NCBI GenBank assembly: GCA_005888755.1 | Contig: VBBQ01000027.1 | Span: 30,868 to 94,867 of the forward strand | Length of the DNA stretch: 64,000 nt | Source of the DNA: Candidatus Bathyarchaeota archaeon | GTDB taxonomy: Archaea > Thermoproteota > Bathyarchaeia > 40CM-2-53-6 | Direction: 5' to 3' | In this document: one piece after another, positions 7,934 through 17,207 of the stretch | Layout of the letters: every line of letters begins with the position of its first letter | Position numbering within the stretch: the stretch's first letter is position 1 | Translations under genes and position numbers: made by a program | Notes under the pieces: model-generated | What the model was told of the DNA's origin: nothing | Seen by the model: only the letters and a program-made list of their open reading frames with translations | The model's database searches: none

Positions 7934-9862
7934 ATGTCATTACCGAGAATAGTTCTCGCACTGAGTGTTTTAGGATTGATTGTCTCGCTGAACGTTTCGT
8001 TTGGAGGCATGTTTGCTCAAGCAGCCAATTCTGGTCGGTCAACCCTCGTAGGGAGCGCACCCACATGGGCGAACAACAAGAATTACCTGGGTGCTGCCGA
8101 TCCGACTATTGACGTTGGTTTCCGGGTCTACCTCGGCTGGAATAACCCTTCGGCGGTTGAAGCTCTTGCCGGGGCCGTTTCCAACCCCAAGAGCCCATCG
8201 TATGGTCAATATCTGACACCTCAACAGTTCCGTCAGCAATTCGCTCCCTCACAATCACAGGTCGGCGCGGTTCAATCTTGGCTCAAGAGCCAAGGCTTCA
8301 CTGTCGAGTACACGCCGATGAACAATCATTATGTGTCGGCAGAGGGAACTGTTGCGCAAACGCAGGCCGCATTCGGCAACAGGTTCGGGATCTACAGCGT
8401 TGGTGGACTAAGCCTCAGGTCCCCATCCGCTGATGTTTCTATTCCCAGCTCCTTAGCAAACATCGTCACAGGTGTCATAGGCCTCGACGATAGCGTACAA
8501 TTTGTTCACATGGACAGTACTGTTGGAGACGCGCCTCCGCCACCTGCCTTCGTTAGCGCTCACCCGTGCTCATCGTACTGGGGACAGCTACAAGCTGTAG
8601 GTTTTACGAACCCGTATGGGCCAGGAACACTCCCGTTCGCGCCGTGCGGATACACCCCCCAGCAGGTCAAGGGTGCTTACGGTATCTCCGGGTATGATGG
8701 TTCAGGTCAGACGGTAGCGATTATCGACGCCTACGCAGCACCTACGATCGTCCAAGATACTAATCAGTGGTCGACCAATCGCGGGCTTCCGACACTTACA
8801 GCAAGCCAATTCGTTCAGATTGTCGCACCCGGAACTTACAACCATCCCGAGAAGGGGCTCGCACAGGATCCGCAGGGATGGTATGGCGAGGAGACGCTTG
8901 ACGTGGAAGCTGTTCACGGGATGGCGCCCGCTGCGACCATTGTTTTCATTGGCGCTCCCAACAACTTCCAAGACCTCGACGCGGCACTGAATCATGTTGT
9001 TGACCGACATCTAGCGTCGATTGTCACCAACTCGTACGGCTTCAATACCGAAATACTACCCGCGGGCTACATCAAGCCACAAGAGGATACGATTCTGCAA
9101 GGAGTGGTCGAAGGCATCGGAATCTACTTCTCCTCTGGCGACAACAGCGACGAGTCACTGGTGCAGGGCTATGTTACCACTGACTGGCCCGCCTCCAGCC
9201 CGTTTGTGACGGCAGTCGGAGGGACCAGTCTCGCAGCAGGCCCGTCGAACAATTACCTCTTTGAGACAGCTTGGGGAACAACTACGTCCTCATGGACTGG
9301 CACAACATGGTCCCCTACTCCGCCCGGCTCATGGTTGTACGGTTCAGGAGGAGGAGTCAGCCGCATCTTCGCAGAACCATCCTACCAAGTAGGTGTAGTG
9401 CCCAACTCGGTCTTCCAGGCTCAGGGACGCACCGGTCGAGCTGTGCCGGACATTTCGGCTGTCGGCGATCCCAACACGGGATATTTGATCGGAGAAACAC
9501 AGACATTCCCTAATGGCACAGTGGCGTACGCTGAATATCGTATCGGAGGGACCAGCCTATCGTCTCCGCTGGTCGCTGGAATCATGGCACTAGCAGACCA
9601 GGCTGCGGGCCACACACATGGGTTTGCCAACCCACTCTTCTACAGTCTCGCAGGCTCGATGGCTTTCACGGACGTCGTCAGCCCCGCCTCAACCGTCGCC
9701 GTGGTGCGGGCAAATTATGTGAACAGTATTGACGCGAGCGCGGGAGTTGTTTATCGTCTGCGAACCATGAACCAGAATCTGAGTCTCAAGTCTACACCAG
9801 GGTACGATGACGTGACCGGCTTAGGAACGCCAACCAGCTCGTTCCTGAACGCTCTCAAGTGA
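7934..9862 (+). CDS. Secreted S53 (sedolisin / pro-kumamolisin) serine-carboxyl peptidase
   Basis: A 642-residue preproprotein. A signal peptide (hydrophobic run IVLALSVLGLIVSLNVSF) is followed by a pro-domain (about residues 40-200, with SPSYGQYLTPQQFRQQF) and the catalytic domain. Catalytic Glu/Asp sit in GEETLDVEAVHG, the oxyanion Asp in YFSSGDNSDES, and the nucleophile Ser in GGTSLSSPLVAGIMALAD. The C-terminal Ca-binding region is YDDVTGLGTP. Sedolisins work best at acid pH, so the host may live in acidic surroundings and digest outside protein. A TATA-like stretch lies near 7895-7910, about 30 bp before the ATG. Confidence 0.95.
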   Translation: MSLPRIVLALSVLGLIVSLNVSFGGMFAQAANSGRSTLVGSAPTWANNKNYLGAADPTIDVGFRVYLGWNNPSAVEALAGAVSNPKSPSYGQYLTPQQFRQQFAPSQSQVGAVQSWLKSQGFTVEYTPMNNHYVSAEGTVAQTQAAFGNRFGIYSVGGLSLRSPSADVSIPSSLANIVTGVIGLDDSVQFVHMDSTVGDAPPPPAFVSAHPCSSYWGQLQAVGFTNPYGPGTLPFAPCGYTPQQVKGAYGISGYDGSGQTVAIIDAYAAPTIVQDTNQWSTNRGLPTLTASQFVQIVAPGTYNHPEKGLAQDPQGWYGEETLDVEAVHGMAPAATIVFIGAPNNFQDLDAALNHVVDRHLASIVTNSYGFNTEILPAGYIKPQEDTILQGVVEGIGIYFSSGDNSDESLVQGYVTTDWPASSPFVTAVGGTSLAAGPSNNYLFETAWGTTTSSWTGTTWSPTPPGSWLYGSGGGVSRIFAEPSYQVGVVPNSVFQAQGRTGRAVPDISAVGDPNTGYLIGETQTFPNGTVAYAEYRIGGTSLSSPLVAGIMALADQAAGHTHGFANPLFYSLAGSMAFTDVVSPASTVAVVRANYVNSIDASAGVVYRLRTMNQNLSLKSTPGYDDVTGLGTPTSSFLNALK

Positions 9863-9934
9863 TACAAGTCTCCAGCGATAGCCGACACCTTCATCCGAGT
9901 GCGTTCTCTCTATTGGCTCGCCTAATAGCGAGCG

Positions 9935-10592
9935 CTAGGGCTTTCCAAGTTTCACCAGAAAATGGGCACGATTTCCACCCTCTTCAACAGGAATCAACCT
10001 CTCTTCGAAGGTTACGATCTCGAATTCTCTGAAACAGAACTGGAGTTCTTGGCGCGGGAAGAAGTGATGAATTATTCCTCGCTCTTCTCCCTCAGTAAAA
10101 ACGTAGGTGTTGCGCTCCAGGCATCTTGCCGTTACCTTTTCTGAAATCTGCCGCGGACAGAGCCACGACGCAAGCAGAAGAACCCCTTCTCATCACTCGA
10201 TGAACCTCTCCGACCGCCTTCTTGATCTCGATCAGTTTGCCGTGGTGGAAAACGTTTGTACATACGACCCCATCGAAATAATTGTCCACGATCGGTAGCT
10301 CCCGCATCTCATGCTTGACGAGCGTGATATTGTCGATGGAAGCACTCTTCAAGCGACCTTCAAGGGTCTTGAGCGCTGTCTCCGAAACGTCAAGAACGAC
10401 AACCTGAAAGCCGGTCTTGCCTAGAAGTATAGAGTGTCGACCTGCTCCGCAGCCTAGGTCCAGAACCTTCTTGGCGCCTTCACGTTTCAAGTCTTCGGCG
10501 AAATTCACAACCACAGGGAGTGGTGGCGAAGTCTCCGCCCACCCCTCCTCTCTCCAGACAAGCTCCCAAGGATGAGTCCTGTTCGAACGCAT
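9935..10592 (-). pseudogene. Class I methyltransferase gene with one frameshift
   Basis: From ATG 10592 the frame reads RSNRTHPWELVW, the SAM motif VLDLGCGAGRHSILLG, FDGVVCTNVFHH and EVHRVMRRG, typical of small class I methyltransferases. After GNGK near 10115-10130 it ends early at 10092. The next frame continues smoothly as RNTYVFTEGEERGIIHHFF, PRQELQFCF, RLIPVEEGGNRAHFLVKLGK and stops at 9935-9937. The tail is the expected family C-terminus, so a single indel separates the two parts: a young mutation or a base-calling error. It lies 31 bp after the phosphodiesterase gene. Confidence 0.78.
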
Positions 10593-10623
10593 CAGCGTCA
10601 AGCCTTCCTGATTTACGACTACT

Positions 10624-11112
10624 TTACAGCCGGATGATTTCTCCACGAATCTCCTTGTCCACTGTCAGAATCCCGTAGGTTTTCTTTGTAGCGGGAAACT
10701 TTCCGGTTGCGCTGCCGGGGTTGAACCAGATAATACCGTCCCGGAAATCGTTCTTCGTTCGGTGGCTGTGTCCATGAATAATGGCCTGGACCCCGGGGAA
10801 CTTGGGCCTCAACCTCTGCTCCAAGGAGTGGGGAGAGCCTCCCTCAGCCGGATGGTTGACCCCGATCTTCAAATCCCCTACTTGGACGATGTCAATTGCC
10901 GGCAATTCTTTCCTTACATCTGGCCCATCGATATTGCCGTAGACACCTCTGAAGGGGCCGACCTTGCGCAATTCGTCAACCAGCCATTTGCCAGTGAAAT
11001 CCCCTGCGTGAATGATCATATCGGCGCCGGATATCTCGTCAAGGACTTGCCTGGGTAGGTTGTCGATAAAGTCAGTATGGGAATCGGAAATGACGACTAT
11101 TTTCACGATCAT
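10624..11112 (-). CDS. YfcE/MJ0936-type metallophosphoesterase
   Basis: A 162-residue phosphodiesterase with the full metal set: SDSHTD (D-x-H), HAGDFTG (GD), GNIDG (GNxD), the His of VNHPAEGG, and HGHSHRT (GHxH). MJ0936-like enzymes bind two metal ions (Mn or Ni) and cleave phosphodiesters such as bis-pNPP in vitro; their natural substrate is unclear. It lies 7 bp after the kinase-like gene and upstream of the frameshifted methyltransferase, so it may share their transcript. Confidence 0.92.
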   Translation of the reverse strand: MIVKIVVISDSHTDFIDNLPRQVLDEISGADMIIHAGDFTGKWLVDELRKVGPFRGVYGNIDGPDVRKELPAIDIVQVGDLKIGVNHPAEGGSPHSLEQRLRPKFPGVQAIIHGHSHRTKNDFRDGIIWFNPGSATGKFPATKKTYGILTVDKEIRGEIIRL

Positions 11113-11119
11113 TATCCCT

Positions 11120-12058
11120 CTATTTCAAGAGCGCTTGGGAGATCCTTTCCCGGTTTCGATGACTCCACAGGGCGGCTTTTGAAAATAGAGTCGGCCCATA
11201 ACCGTCCGCTTCCGACCGTTTCGCTCTATCCGGATCATTTCTCAGCATCCAAAGCACAAAGGCGAAATCATCCAAGAAACCAGCAGTCATCAGATCTGGA
11301 ATCAATGCAATATCTCCGTTGGACAAGGGATGATATTCCGTATATGACTGGAGGAATTGCTTTGCGGAATCTATGTCTAATTGATGCGTGACCCTCCTAT
11401 CTCTGCAGCAGTATTGCATCGTTACAGCAATATCTTTGACAACTGGATCGTTCGTTCCGCTGACGTGCTCGAAGTCAATAACCCCGGCTAGCTTGCCCTT
11501 TTTCCAGATCAGATTTTCGGAGATGAGGTCTCTGTGAATGGGATATAGCCTTGGTTTCTGGTGCGGACCGCCATCGAAGCCACGCAGTATCAGAATCATC
11601 TTTGCGGACTCCTCTAGGAAGGTACGCTCGTTCCGATTGATCTTGTCCTTTCGCAGAATTTCCGTTCTGTATTCTTCAATCTCCGTCAATGTGACAGTTC
11701 TGTTGTACAAGTCTGACGCTGGTTTTCCATTGTTGAGGGCTGATCGTTCTATCAGCAGGTGATACTCTGCCATCATCTTCGCGAGTTGTGCTAGACGCGA
11801 CTCGTCAAGTTTCTCAACGACACTCCCTTCGATAAATTTGTAGAGCCAATAGTATTGCCCTTGAACAGTTACGAATAAGCCACCTTTCGTAGTTGCAATG
11901 GCTGCCGGGATTTCGTATGGGAAACCAGCTTGCTTGAGATAGTCGAGGTAGGATAGTTCGAACTTCAGGTCGCGAGGGTTTCTGTGATGAGTATGAGAAA
12001 CCTGTCTTAGAACATATTTTCCCTGCGTTGTTCTAAGGATGAAATTGCGGTTAACCAC
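11120..12058 (-). CDS. APH / homoserine kinase II-like phosphotransferase (start unclear)
   Basis: A 312-residue kinase-fold protein with the aminoglycoside-phosphotransferase catalytic loop IHRDLISENLIW and the metal-binding DFE in GVIDFEHV. The N-lobe is GKYVLRQVSH. Homoserine kinase (ThrB type II) and choline/thiamine kinases share this fold; the substrate is not fixed. The canonical start is GTG 12058, but the same frame extends upstream for about 30 codons and encodes family-like sequence (AISAWDIGQVSACALAKQG) up to a stop, with no ATG, GTG or TTG. Either a start codon was lost or a non-standard one is used. It is about 95 bp from the upstream LLM gene. Confidence 0.82.
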   Translation of the reverse strand: MVNRNFILRTTQGKYVLRQVSHTHHRNPRDLKFELSYLDYLKQAGFPYEIPAAIATTKGGLFVTVQGQYYWLYKFIEGSVVEKLDESRLAQLAKMMAEYHLLIERSALNNGKPASDLYNRTVTLTEIEEYRTEILRKDKINRNERTFLEESAKMILILRGFDGGPHQKPRLYPIHRDLISENLIWKKGKLAGVIDFEHVSGTNDPVVKDIAVTMQYCCRDRRVTHQLDIDSAKQFLQSYTEYHPLSNGDIALIPDLMTAGFLDDFAFVLWMLRNDPDRAKRSEADGYGPTLFSKAALWSHRNRERISQALLK

Positions 12059-12152
12059 ACCCTGCTTGGCAAGTGCGCAGGCTGATACTTGACCAATGTC
12101 CCAAGCAGATATCGCGTCCCCGACTTCGCTGGGAATCTGCAGCCTGGTTATT

Positions 12153-13016
12153 CTAGTCCAGCCCTGAGTATGAGGGGATGATGTTCTTGGCGAATTCTCT
12201 CAGGTTGTCAAGATAGCCCGTACTTTGAATGGGTGCAATGTAGAATAGAGATCCGTCCTTTGCCGCTTTCTCCACATCCTGACTTACAGCTTTCAAGTCG
12301 AATTTTTGGTCCCGGTTTGCGACAGACCCGGCTGCAAAAGCTATCTTGTCCTCTCGGTGAAATCTTCGCGCCTCCTGCTTGACGATCGATCGTGCTTTCT
12401 CCGTCGGCACATGGACCCACGGCGGGATGTGGCAGATGTCGGAGTATTGGCCTGCGAGCCGCAGCATTCGTGTCCCGACGCCTCCGAACATAAGAGGCGG
12501 ATGGGGCTTCTGGACTGGTTTAGGATCCAGAATCGCTCCTTTCGCGTGGTAGTATTTTCCCTTGAACTCAACCTGTGGCTGGTGCCAGAGCTGGAGGATC
12601 AGCTCTACTCCCTCCTGTGTCTTGTCGACCCGTGTCTTCGAGTCGTCCCATGTGCTGTAGCCTTCGAATTCTGTCTGGGACCATCCGGCGCCGACGCCGA
12701 GGATTGCGCGTCCGGACGATAACACATCCATGGTAGCTACCATCTTGGCCAGCATTGCAGGTGGACGGAATGGGATCGGGGTGACGATGGTTCCAAGCTT
12801 GATTTTCTGGGTCTTGGCCGCAAGATAGGTAAGTGCGATCCAACTCTCCAAAGTCGAATCTTTCTGCGGCTGCCCGTACGATTCAGCCCACATGTAGTGA
12901 TCAGGGATCACAGCTCCCCAGAACCCTAGCTTGTCGGCAAGCTGAACCGCTTGATCTGTCAGGCTCCATCCATTGTACCAATTTCCCAATCCCGAAAGAA
13001 TGAACCTCAAACTCAA
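12153..13016 (-). CDS. LLM-class (F420-dependent) oxidoreductase
   Basis: A 287-residue bacterial-luciferase-like TIM barrel, similar to F420-dependent reductases and dehydrogenases. Family segments are GFWGAVIPDHYMW, LGTIVTPIPFRPPAMLAKMVATMDVLSSGRAILGVGAGW and KPHPPLMFGGVGTRMLRLAGQYSD. In archaea such proteins usually use coenzyme F420 rather than FMN. The substrate cannot be named. It is divergent from the P-loop kinase gene (57 bp), and transcription may continue into the kinase-like and phosphodiesterase genes. Confidence 0.9.
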   Translation of the reverse strand: MSLRFILSGLGNWYNGWSLTDQAVQLADKLGFWGAVIPDHYMWAESYGQPQKDSTLESWIALTYLAAKTQKIKLGTIVTPIPFRPPAMLAKMVATMDVLSSGRAILGVGAGWSQTEFEGYSTWDDSKTRVDKTQEGVELILQLWHQPQVEFKGKYYHAKGAILDPKPVQKPHPPLMFGGVGTRMLRLAGQYSDICHIPPWVHVPTEKARSIVKQEARRFHREDKIAFAAGSVANRDQKFDLKAVSQDVEKAAKDGSLFYIAPIQSTGYLDNLREFAKNIIPSYSGLD

Positions 13017-13073
13017 TCCTGCTGTTAGAACTCTTGCAGCTATTTATTTCAACCCAGAAAGAATGCCTCTGGA

Positions 13074-13604
13074 ATGAAACTCGTCTTCATCTATGGACCC
13101 TCAGCATCAGGCAAGCTGACCGTCGCAACTGAATTGGCAAAGCTGACAGGGTTCAACCTTTTCGACAATCACATATCGATCCAGTTTGTCCGGTCTAATT
13201 TCGAGTTTGGAACAAAGACCTTCTGGCGCCTCACGGGCAAGTATCGACTGGAGATGTTAGAAGAGGCCGCGAAAGAGGGAATTGACGTAATTTTCACGTT
13301 TGTCTATAGTAGAGGCGAGGACGACCGGTTCGTGAAACATGTGGTCAGAATGATCAGATCGCATGGGCAAGTATGTTTTGTACGACTCTACTGCGAGCGG
13401 AAAGAATTGGTAAGGCGTGTGAAGGCGAATCAAAGGAGAAGGATGGGAAAAGTGAGTAGCGAGAAAATCCTGATTGACTTGTTTCGGAGACACTCTCTCA
13501 ACTCAGGAATCCCATTTCATAGTAGTTTAAGTATAGATACTGCAAATCGAAATCCAGGGAATGTTGCAAGATCGATAGCGCGACGTTACAGGCTATCTTC
13601 GTAA
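13074..13604 (+). CDS. Small P-loop kinase-like NTPase
   Basis: A 176-residue protein opening with a Walker A motif GPSASGKLTV (residues 8-17), then FNLFDNHIS and a predicted strand VIFTFVYSRG. It resembles shikimate/gluconate-kinase-type small-molecule kinases: a DNH motif after the P-loop and a basic lid region (VRRVKANQRRRMGKVSSEK). The substrate is unknown. The C-terminus SIDTANRNPGNVARSIARRY is the usual closing helix of this class. Confidence 0.82.
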   Translation: MKLVFIYGPSASGKLTVATELAKLTGFNLFDNHISIQFVRSNFEFGTKTFWRLTGKYRLEMLEEAAKEGIDVIFTFVYSRGEDDRFVKHVVRMIRSHGQVCFVRLYCERKELVRRVKANQRRRMGKVSSEKILIDLFRRHSLNSGIPFHSSLSIDTANRNPGNVARSIARRYRLSS

Positions 13605-13652
13605 CACGGTTACAGCAGGTTTGGGCACAAAATGCCGACAGAGAGAAGCGGG

Positions 13653-14924
13653 CTAGGACTTCAGTTCTCGCAATAATTGTTTCGCGATGGTAAGTCTCTG
13701 AATGTCGTTGGTGCCTTCGTAGGTCTTGATTATCTGCGAGTCTCGCAGAAACCGTTCTACAGGATATTCTGTAGCAACCCCATAACCGCCGTGAATCATC
13801 ATTGCTAGCAACGACAGTTTTTCCGCTGCCTCAGTTGAAGTAACCTTGGCGATGGACGATGCTTTTACGAAGTCCTTTCCCTGATCCTTCAATGACGCGG
13901 CCCAGTAAGTCAACAAACGTGCTGTGTGAAGGCCCATAGCCATCTCCGCGAGCTTGTACTGTACTTGTTGAAATTCGATCAACGGCGTCTCAAAACTGGT
14001 CCGGGTCTGCGCGTAGCTTATGGCCGCTTCATATGCGGCCTGACAGATTCCGACGCCCTGTGCAGCAACGTCGATCCTGCCGCGGTCATATGTCTTTACC
14101 CCGACATAGAAGCCGTCGCCCTCATTCCCTAGTAGATTGTCCTTGGGAACTTTTACGTGATCTAGAACTAGCTCTGATGGTTGCGAGCCGCGTAATCCTA
14201 TTGTCTCGATCTTGCTTGCTGCATGGAATCCTTCAGTTCCTCTCTCTACCAGAAACGCGCTTAGGCCTTTGTGCCTTTTCTCTCTACTCGGGGCCGGGCT
14301 TGTCCTCGCGAAGATCAGGTAGAGATCAGCAATCTCGCCATTTGTAATGAAGGTCTTTCGTCCTGATATCTCCCAGTGTGTCCCGTGAAGTTTTGCTGTG
14401 GACTTGATTCCTGCTACATCTGATCCTGCGCCGGGTTCGGTCATGGCGTGTGCCCCGATCTTCTCGCCTGCGACCATCGGGACGAGGTAGCGTTTCTTCT
14501 GCTCCTCTGTCCCCCACTCGTTCAAGGGTTCAGAAACAAGATGGCTGGCAACGAAGACTGTCGAGCATGCGGCTGAGACGCGGGCCAATTCCTCGAGTGC
14601 GATAACCATCGATAGTAGATCGGCACCTAGCCCGCCATATTCTTCCTTGTAGGTAATCGCGGTGAGTCCAAGCTTCGCGATCTGGTTGAGCAGTTCCCTG
14701 GGAATGTGGTTCTTCCGATCAATCTCCGCTGCTATCGGCCGGATCTGTTTCTCGGCAAAATCACGGATCGTATTGCGCAAACTCTCATGGTCAGGAGTCA
14801 GCTTCACTTCATAATCGGCCGAACGTGGAAGAATGGTACTCGTCAATGCGAACAGATACTCGGAGCGATTGGGAGCCTGTCGTTCCTTTAAACTTTGAAA
14901 CCCAAGGAGATCCTCATTTTGCAT
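13653..14924 (-). CDS. Acyl-CoA dehydrogenase
   Basis: An FAD flavoprotein of 423 residues that oxidises acyl-CoA to trans-2-enoyl-CoA. The N-terminal helical domain begins near KLTPDHESLRNTIRDFAEKQ (about residue 41); the preceding 40 residues may be an over-long start. Signatures are AMTEPGAGSDVAGI (FAD/acyl-CoA site), RKTFITNG, YDRGRIDVAAQGVG, and the catalytic-Glu region ending TKTYEGTNDIQRLTIAKQLL, where the Glu of YEGT is the general base. It points to fatty-acid or branched-chain amino-acid breakdown. No other beta-oxidation gene is in the window. Confidence 0.95.
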   Translation of the reverse strand: MQNEDLLGFQSLKERQAPNRSEYLFALTSTILPRSADYEVKLTPDHESLRNTIRDFAEKQIRPIAAEIDRKNHIPRELLNQIAKLGLTAITYKEEYGGLGADLLSMVIALEELARVSAACSTVFVASHLVSEPLNEWGTEEQKKRYLVPMVAGEKIGAHAMTEPGAGSDVAGIKSTAKLHGTHWEISGRKTFITNGEIADLYLIFARTSPAPSREKRHKGLSAFLVERGTEGFHAASKIETIGLRGSQPSELVLDHVKVPKDNLLGNEGDGFYVGVKTYDRGRIDVAAQGVGICQAAYEAAISYAQTRTSFETPLIEFQQVQYKLAEMAMGLHTARLLTYWAASLKDQGKDFVKASSIAKVTSTEAAEKLSLLAMMIHGGYGVATEYPVERFLRDSQIIKTYEGTNDIQRLTIAKQLLRELKS

Positions 14925-15083
14925 GCTAGAACCGCACCTCAGTTTTTGCTGGCTCTTTCTAGCGCTAGGAAAAGTGTCTAATAATGGGTATTTTCGAGAC
15001 TGTCACCAGTATCCACCTCGTGAAACATTGGACGCTCTTAGAATGCTCTTGAATCCGGGACTGAACTCTTAGGAGATACTGGA

Positions 15084-16040
15084 TTGTCTGTGCCTTCTAT
15101 TGAAGCTGTAAATCTGTCAAAACGATACGGCTCGTTTTCCGCGTTATCCAATCTCAACCTCAAGATTGAAGGCTCGAAATGCGTCGGCTTCCTCGGGCCA
15201 AACGGAGCCGGAAAGACAACTACTCTGAAGCTCTTCACCGATATGATTAGAGCAACCGAGGGAAAGGCCCTAATCAACGGAGTCTCGGTGCACGAGAACA
15301 AGAAGAAGGCTCTCGCTCCCGTCGGATCACTAATCGAGAGCCCAGAGATCTATCCCGCTCTAACCCCAAGAGAAGCGCTCTCTATGGTCGCAGAAATCAG
15401 GGGAATGCCCCGTTCAGAGCGGAAGAGGAAGATCGAAAAAGTAGTTGCAGAAGTAAAGATGGAAGAATGGCTGGACAAGAAGGTCGGAAAATTCTCCAAA
15501 GGAATGAAACAGCGGATCAACATATCCGCAGCCCTCCTATCAGAGCCCGAAATCCTCCTACTGGATGAGCCCAGCACAGGGCTCGACCCTAGAGGAATGT
15601 CCGAGGTTAGAGAGATCGTGAAATCGCTGAAACAGAAGAACCGGCTCATCTTCATGAGCTCCCATCTCCTGAACGAGGTTTCTGACATATGCGACGAGGT
15701 CGCGATGATCGACCATGGGAAACTCCTTGTCTATGACAAGCTTAGCAACGTTGTGTCGCGGTTCTCCGGAGCCGATGGAGGCGCAATCATCATCGACGTG
15801 GGATTATCCAGGGAAATAGATGACCAAACAGTGAGCGGGACCATATCCTCTTTCCCCGGCGTAGTGTCCGCGGAAAAACTGGAAGGAAAGAACTTACGAT
15901 TGCACTTCTCGGGTGGCATAGAAAACCAAGAAAAACTTCTCTCAGACCTTGTAATGATGAAAATCGGCTTGATTAGCTTCCACCCATCCTCATCAGCGCT
16001 CGAGGACACGTACCTGAATCTGATCAAGGCAACACTGTGA
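15084..16040 (+). CDS. ABC transporter ATP-binding protein (ABC-2 exporter)
   Basis: A 318-residue ATPase with Walker A GPNGAGKTTT, Q-like loop LIESPEIYPALT, signature FSKGMKQRINISAALL (SKGMK in place of LSGGQ, common in ABC-2 exporters), Walker B ILLLDEPSTGLDPRG and the switch His SSHLLNEV. The C-terminal about 90 residues are an accessory domain of the CcmA/NatA type. The TTG start at 15084 fits the family N-terminus. The permease gene follows at 8 bp. Confidence 0.94.
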   Translation: MSVPSIEAVNLSKRYGSFSALSNLNLKIEGSKCVGFLGPNGAGKTTTLKLFTDMIRATEGKALINGVSVHENKKKALAPVGSLIESPEIYPALTPREALSMVAEIRGMPRSERKRKIEKVVAEVKMEEWLDKKVGKFSKGMKQRINISAALLSEPEILLLDEPSTGLDPRGMSEVREIVKSLKQKNRLIFMSSHLLNEVSDICDEVAMIDHGKLLVYDKLSNVVSRFSGADGGAIIIDVGLSREIDDQTVSGTISSFPGVVSAEKLEGKNLRLHFSGGIENQEKLLSDLVMMKIGLISFHPSSSALEDTYLNLIKATL

Positions 16041-16047
16041 GAAGCAC

Positions 16048-16911
16048 GTGAGCAAGCCCTCTCTCAAATCGGTCGGGCCCGTAGCAGTGCCTAGTCTCCC
16101 AACGAGCATTGCTCAAGTAGGAACGATCACCAAATACGAGCTGCTGAACTATTTCAGATCGAGAAGGTTCTTCGTCCTTCTGATAATCGGGATAGTGATC
16201 AGTGCAATTTTCACAGCGGTAGTAGGGTACTACGGGATTACCTACCTGAATCTGACATCAGCTTTAGGATTCTACTCCTTCTGGTGGGGCAACTCCATAA
16301 CTTTGGTCGTCATACTCTCAGGAATATTTTTTGGGGGAGACGCAATTTCTGGAGAGTTCCAGAACAAGACAGGCTATTTCCTGGTAGGGAACCCCTTGCG
16401 CCGATCCTCCATCTACATCGGCAAATGGATTGCCGCGCTGACAGCATCATTGATCATATTTGCGATCTATGCCGCAATTGCGGTAGGCAATGGTATCTAC
16501 TATTTCGGCACAAGCATACCTTACCAGTTCGGCGATTCTCTCGTCTTCTCAGTGCTCTATCTGGTTGCCGTGCTCGGGTTCACCTTCTTCTTCAGCTCGC
16601 TTTTCAAGAGCAGCTCAATGTCCATTCTTGTCACCGCAATCCTGTTTCTATTTGCCTTCTCGCTCATCGAGCTGATAGTGTCAAGGCTTGCGCAGATTGA
16701 ACCATGGTTTATCATCACGTATGGCGCAGGGATAATTGGCAACGTGCTGATGGATCCATATCCGTTAACTCAGAGCACTAGAGGACCCGGGGGAAGGGAG
16801 GTCTCAACTTTCGCCGTGAGCATTCCTCAGGGGATCGCGATACTCGTTGGTTACTTCGTTATCACCGCCGTAATCGGCCTTCTACTCTTTGAGAGAAAGG
16901 AATTCACCTAA
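16048..16911 (+). CDS. ABC-2 type permease
   Basis: A 287-residue membrane protein with a GTG start, about six hydrophobic segments (near residues 42-65, 85-105, 130-155, 165-190, 195-215 and 260-282) and the ABC-2 pattern TKYELLNYFRSRRFFVLL before the first segment. It lies 8 bp after its ATPase partner and should form an export complex with it. The cargo is unknown. No substrate-binding protein is present, which agrees with an exporter. Confidence 0.92.
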   Translation: MSKPSLKSVGPVAVPSLPTSIAQVGTITKYELLNYFRSRRFFVLLIIGIVISAIFTAVVGYYGITYLNLTSALGFYSFWWGNSITLVVILSGIFFGGDAISGEFQNKTGYFLVGNPLRRSSIYIGKWIAALTASLIIFAIYAAIAVGNGIYYFGTSIPYQFGDSLVFSVLYLVAVLGFTFFFSSLFKSSSMSILVTAILFLFAFSLIELIVSRLAQIEPWFIITYGAGIIGNVLMDPYPLTQSTRGPGGREVSTFAVSIPQGIAILVGYFVITAVIGLLLFERKEFT

Positions 16912-17041
16912 ACGAGTCCAAACGCCTGGCCTGAAATCTCAAACTAGCCAATTCCGGCTTGGCCCGGATTGCATCCGATGCCCAGACAATTTTAGTAGTT
17001 CTAGCTCAAGACCCCGAAACACTTGGTCGTGGCACCCCTAA

Positions 17042-17168
17042 TGGGGCGGGTGGGATTTGAACCCACGATCACTGGTGCCCGAGACCAGTATTTGTCTGAG
17101 CCGGTAGTTGCTGCCGGCTCTCTTAGACCAAGCTGTCCCCACAGGTGAGTGGTCTGGACCACCGCCCC
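17042..17168 (-). tRNA. tRNA-Pro (CGG), probably intron-containing
   Basis: Read on the minus strand, the acceptor arms GGGGCGG (17168-17162) and CCGCCCC (17049-17043) pair perfectly. The T-arm is GTGGG-TTCAAAT-CCCAC, and the anticodon arm is CTGGT-CTCGGGC-ACCAG with anticodon CGG. The discriminator is A and CCA is not encoded. The 71 bases between the acceptor and anticodon arms are about 53 too many for a D-arm. They contain GTCC, AGCTTGGTC and two extra hairpins (one GAGCCGG/CCGGCTC), suggesting one or two introns in the D-arm region. I could not fix the splice sites. Confidence 0.85.
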
Positions 17169-17207
17169 TGCCGTGTGCCTCAATTCAATGATTCAAAATG
17201 CTTTGGG

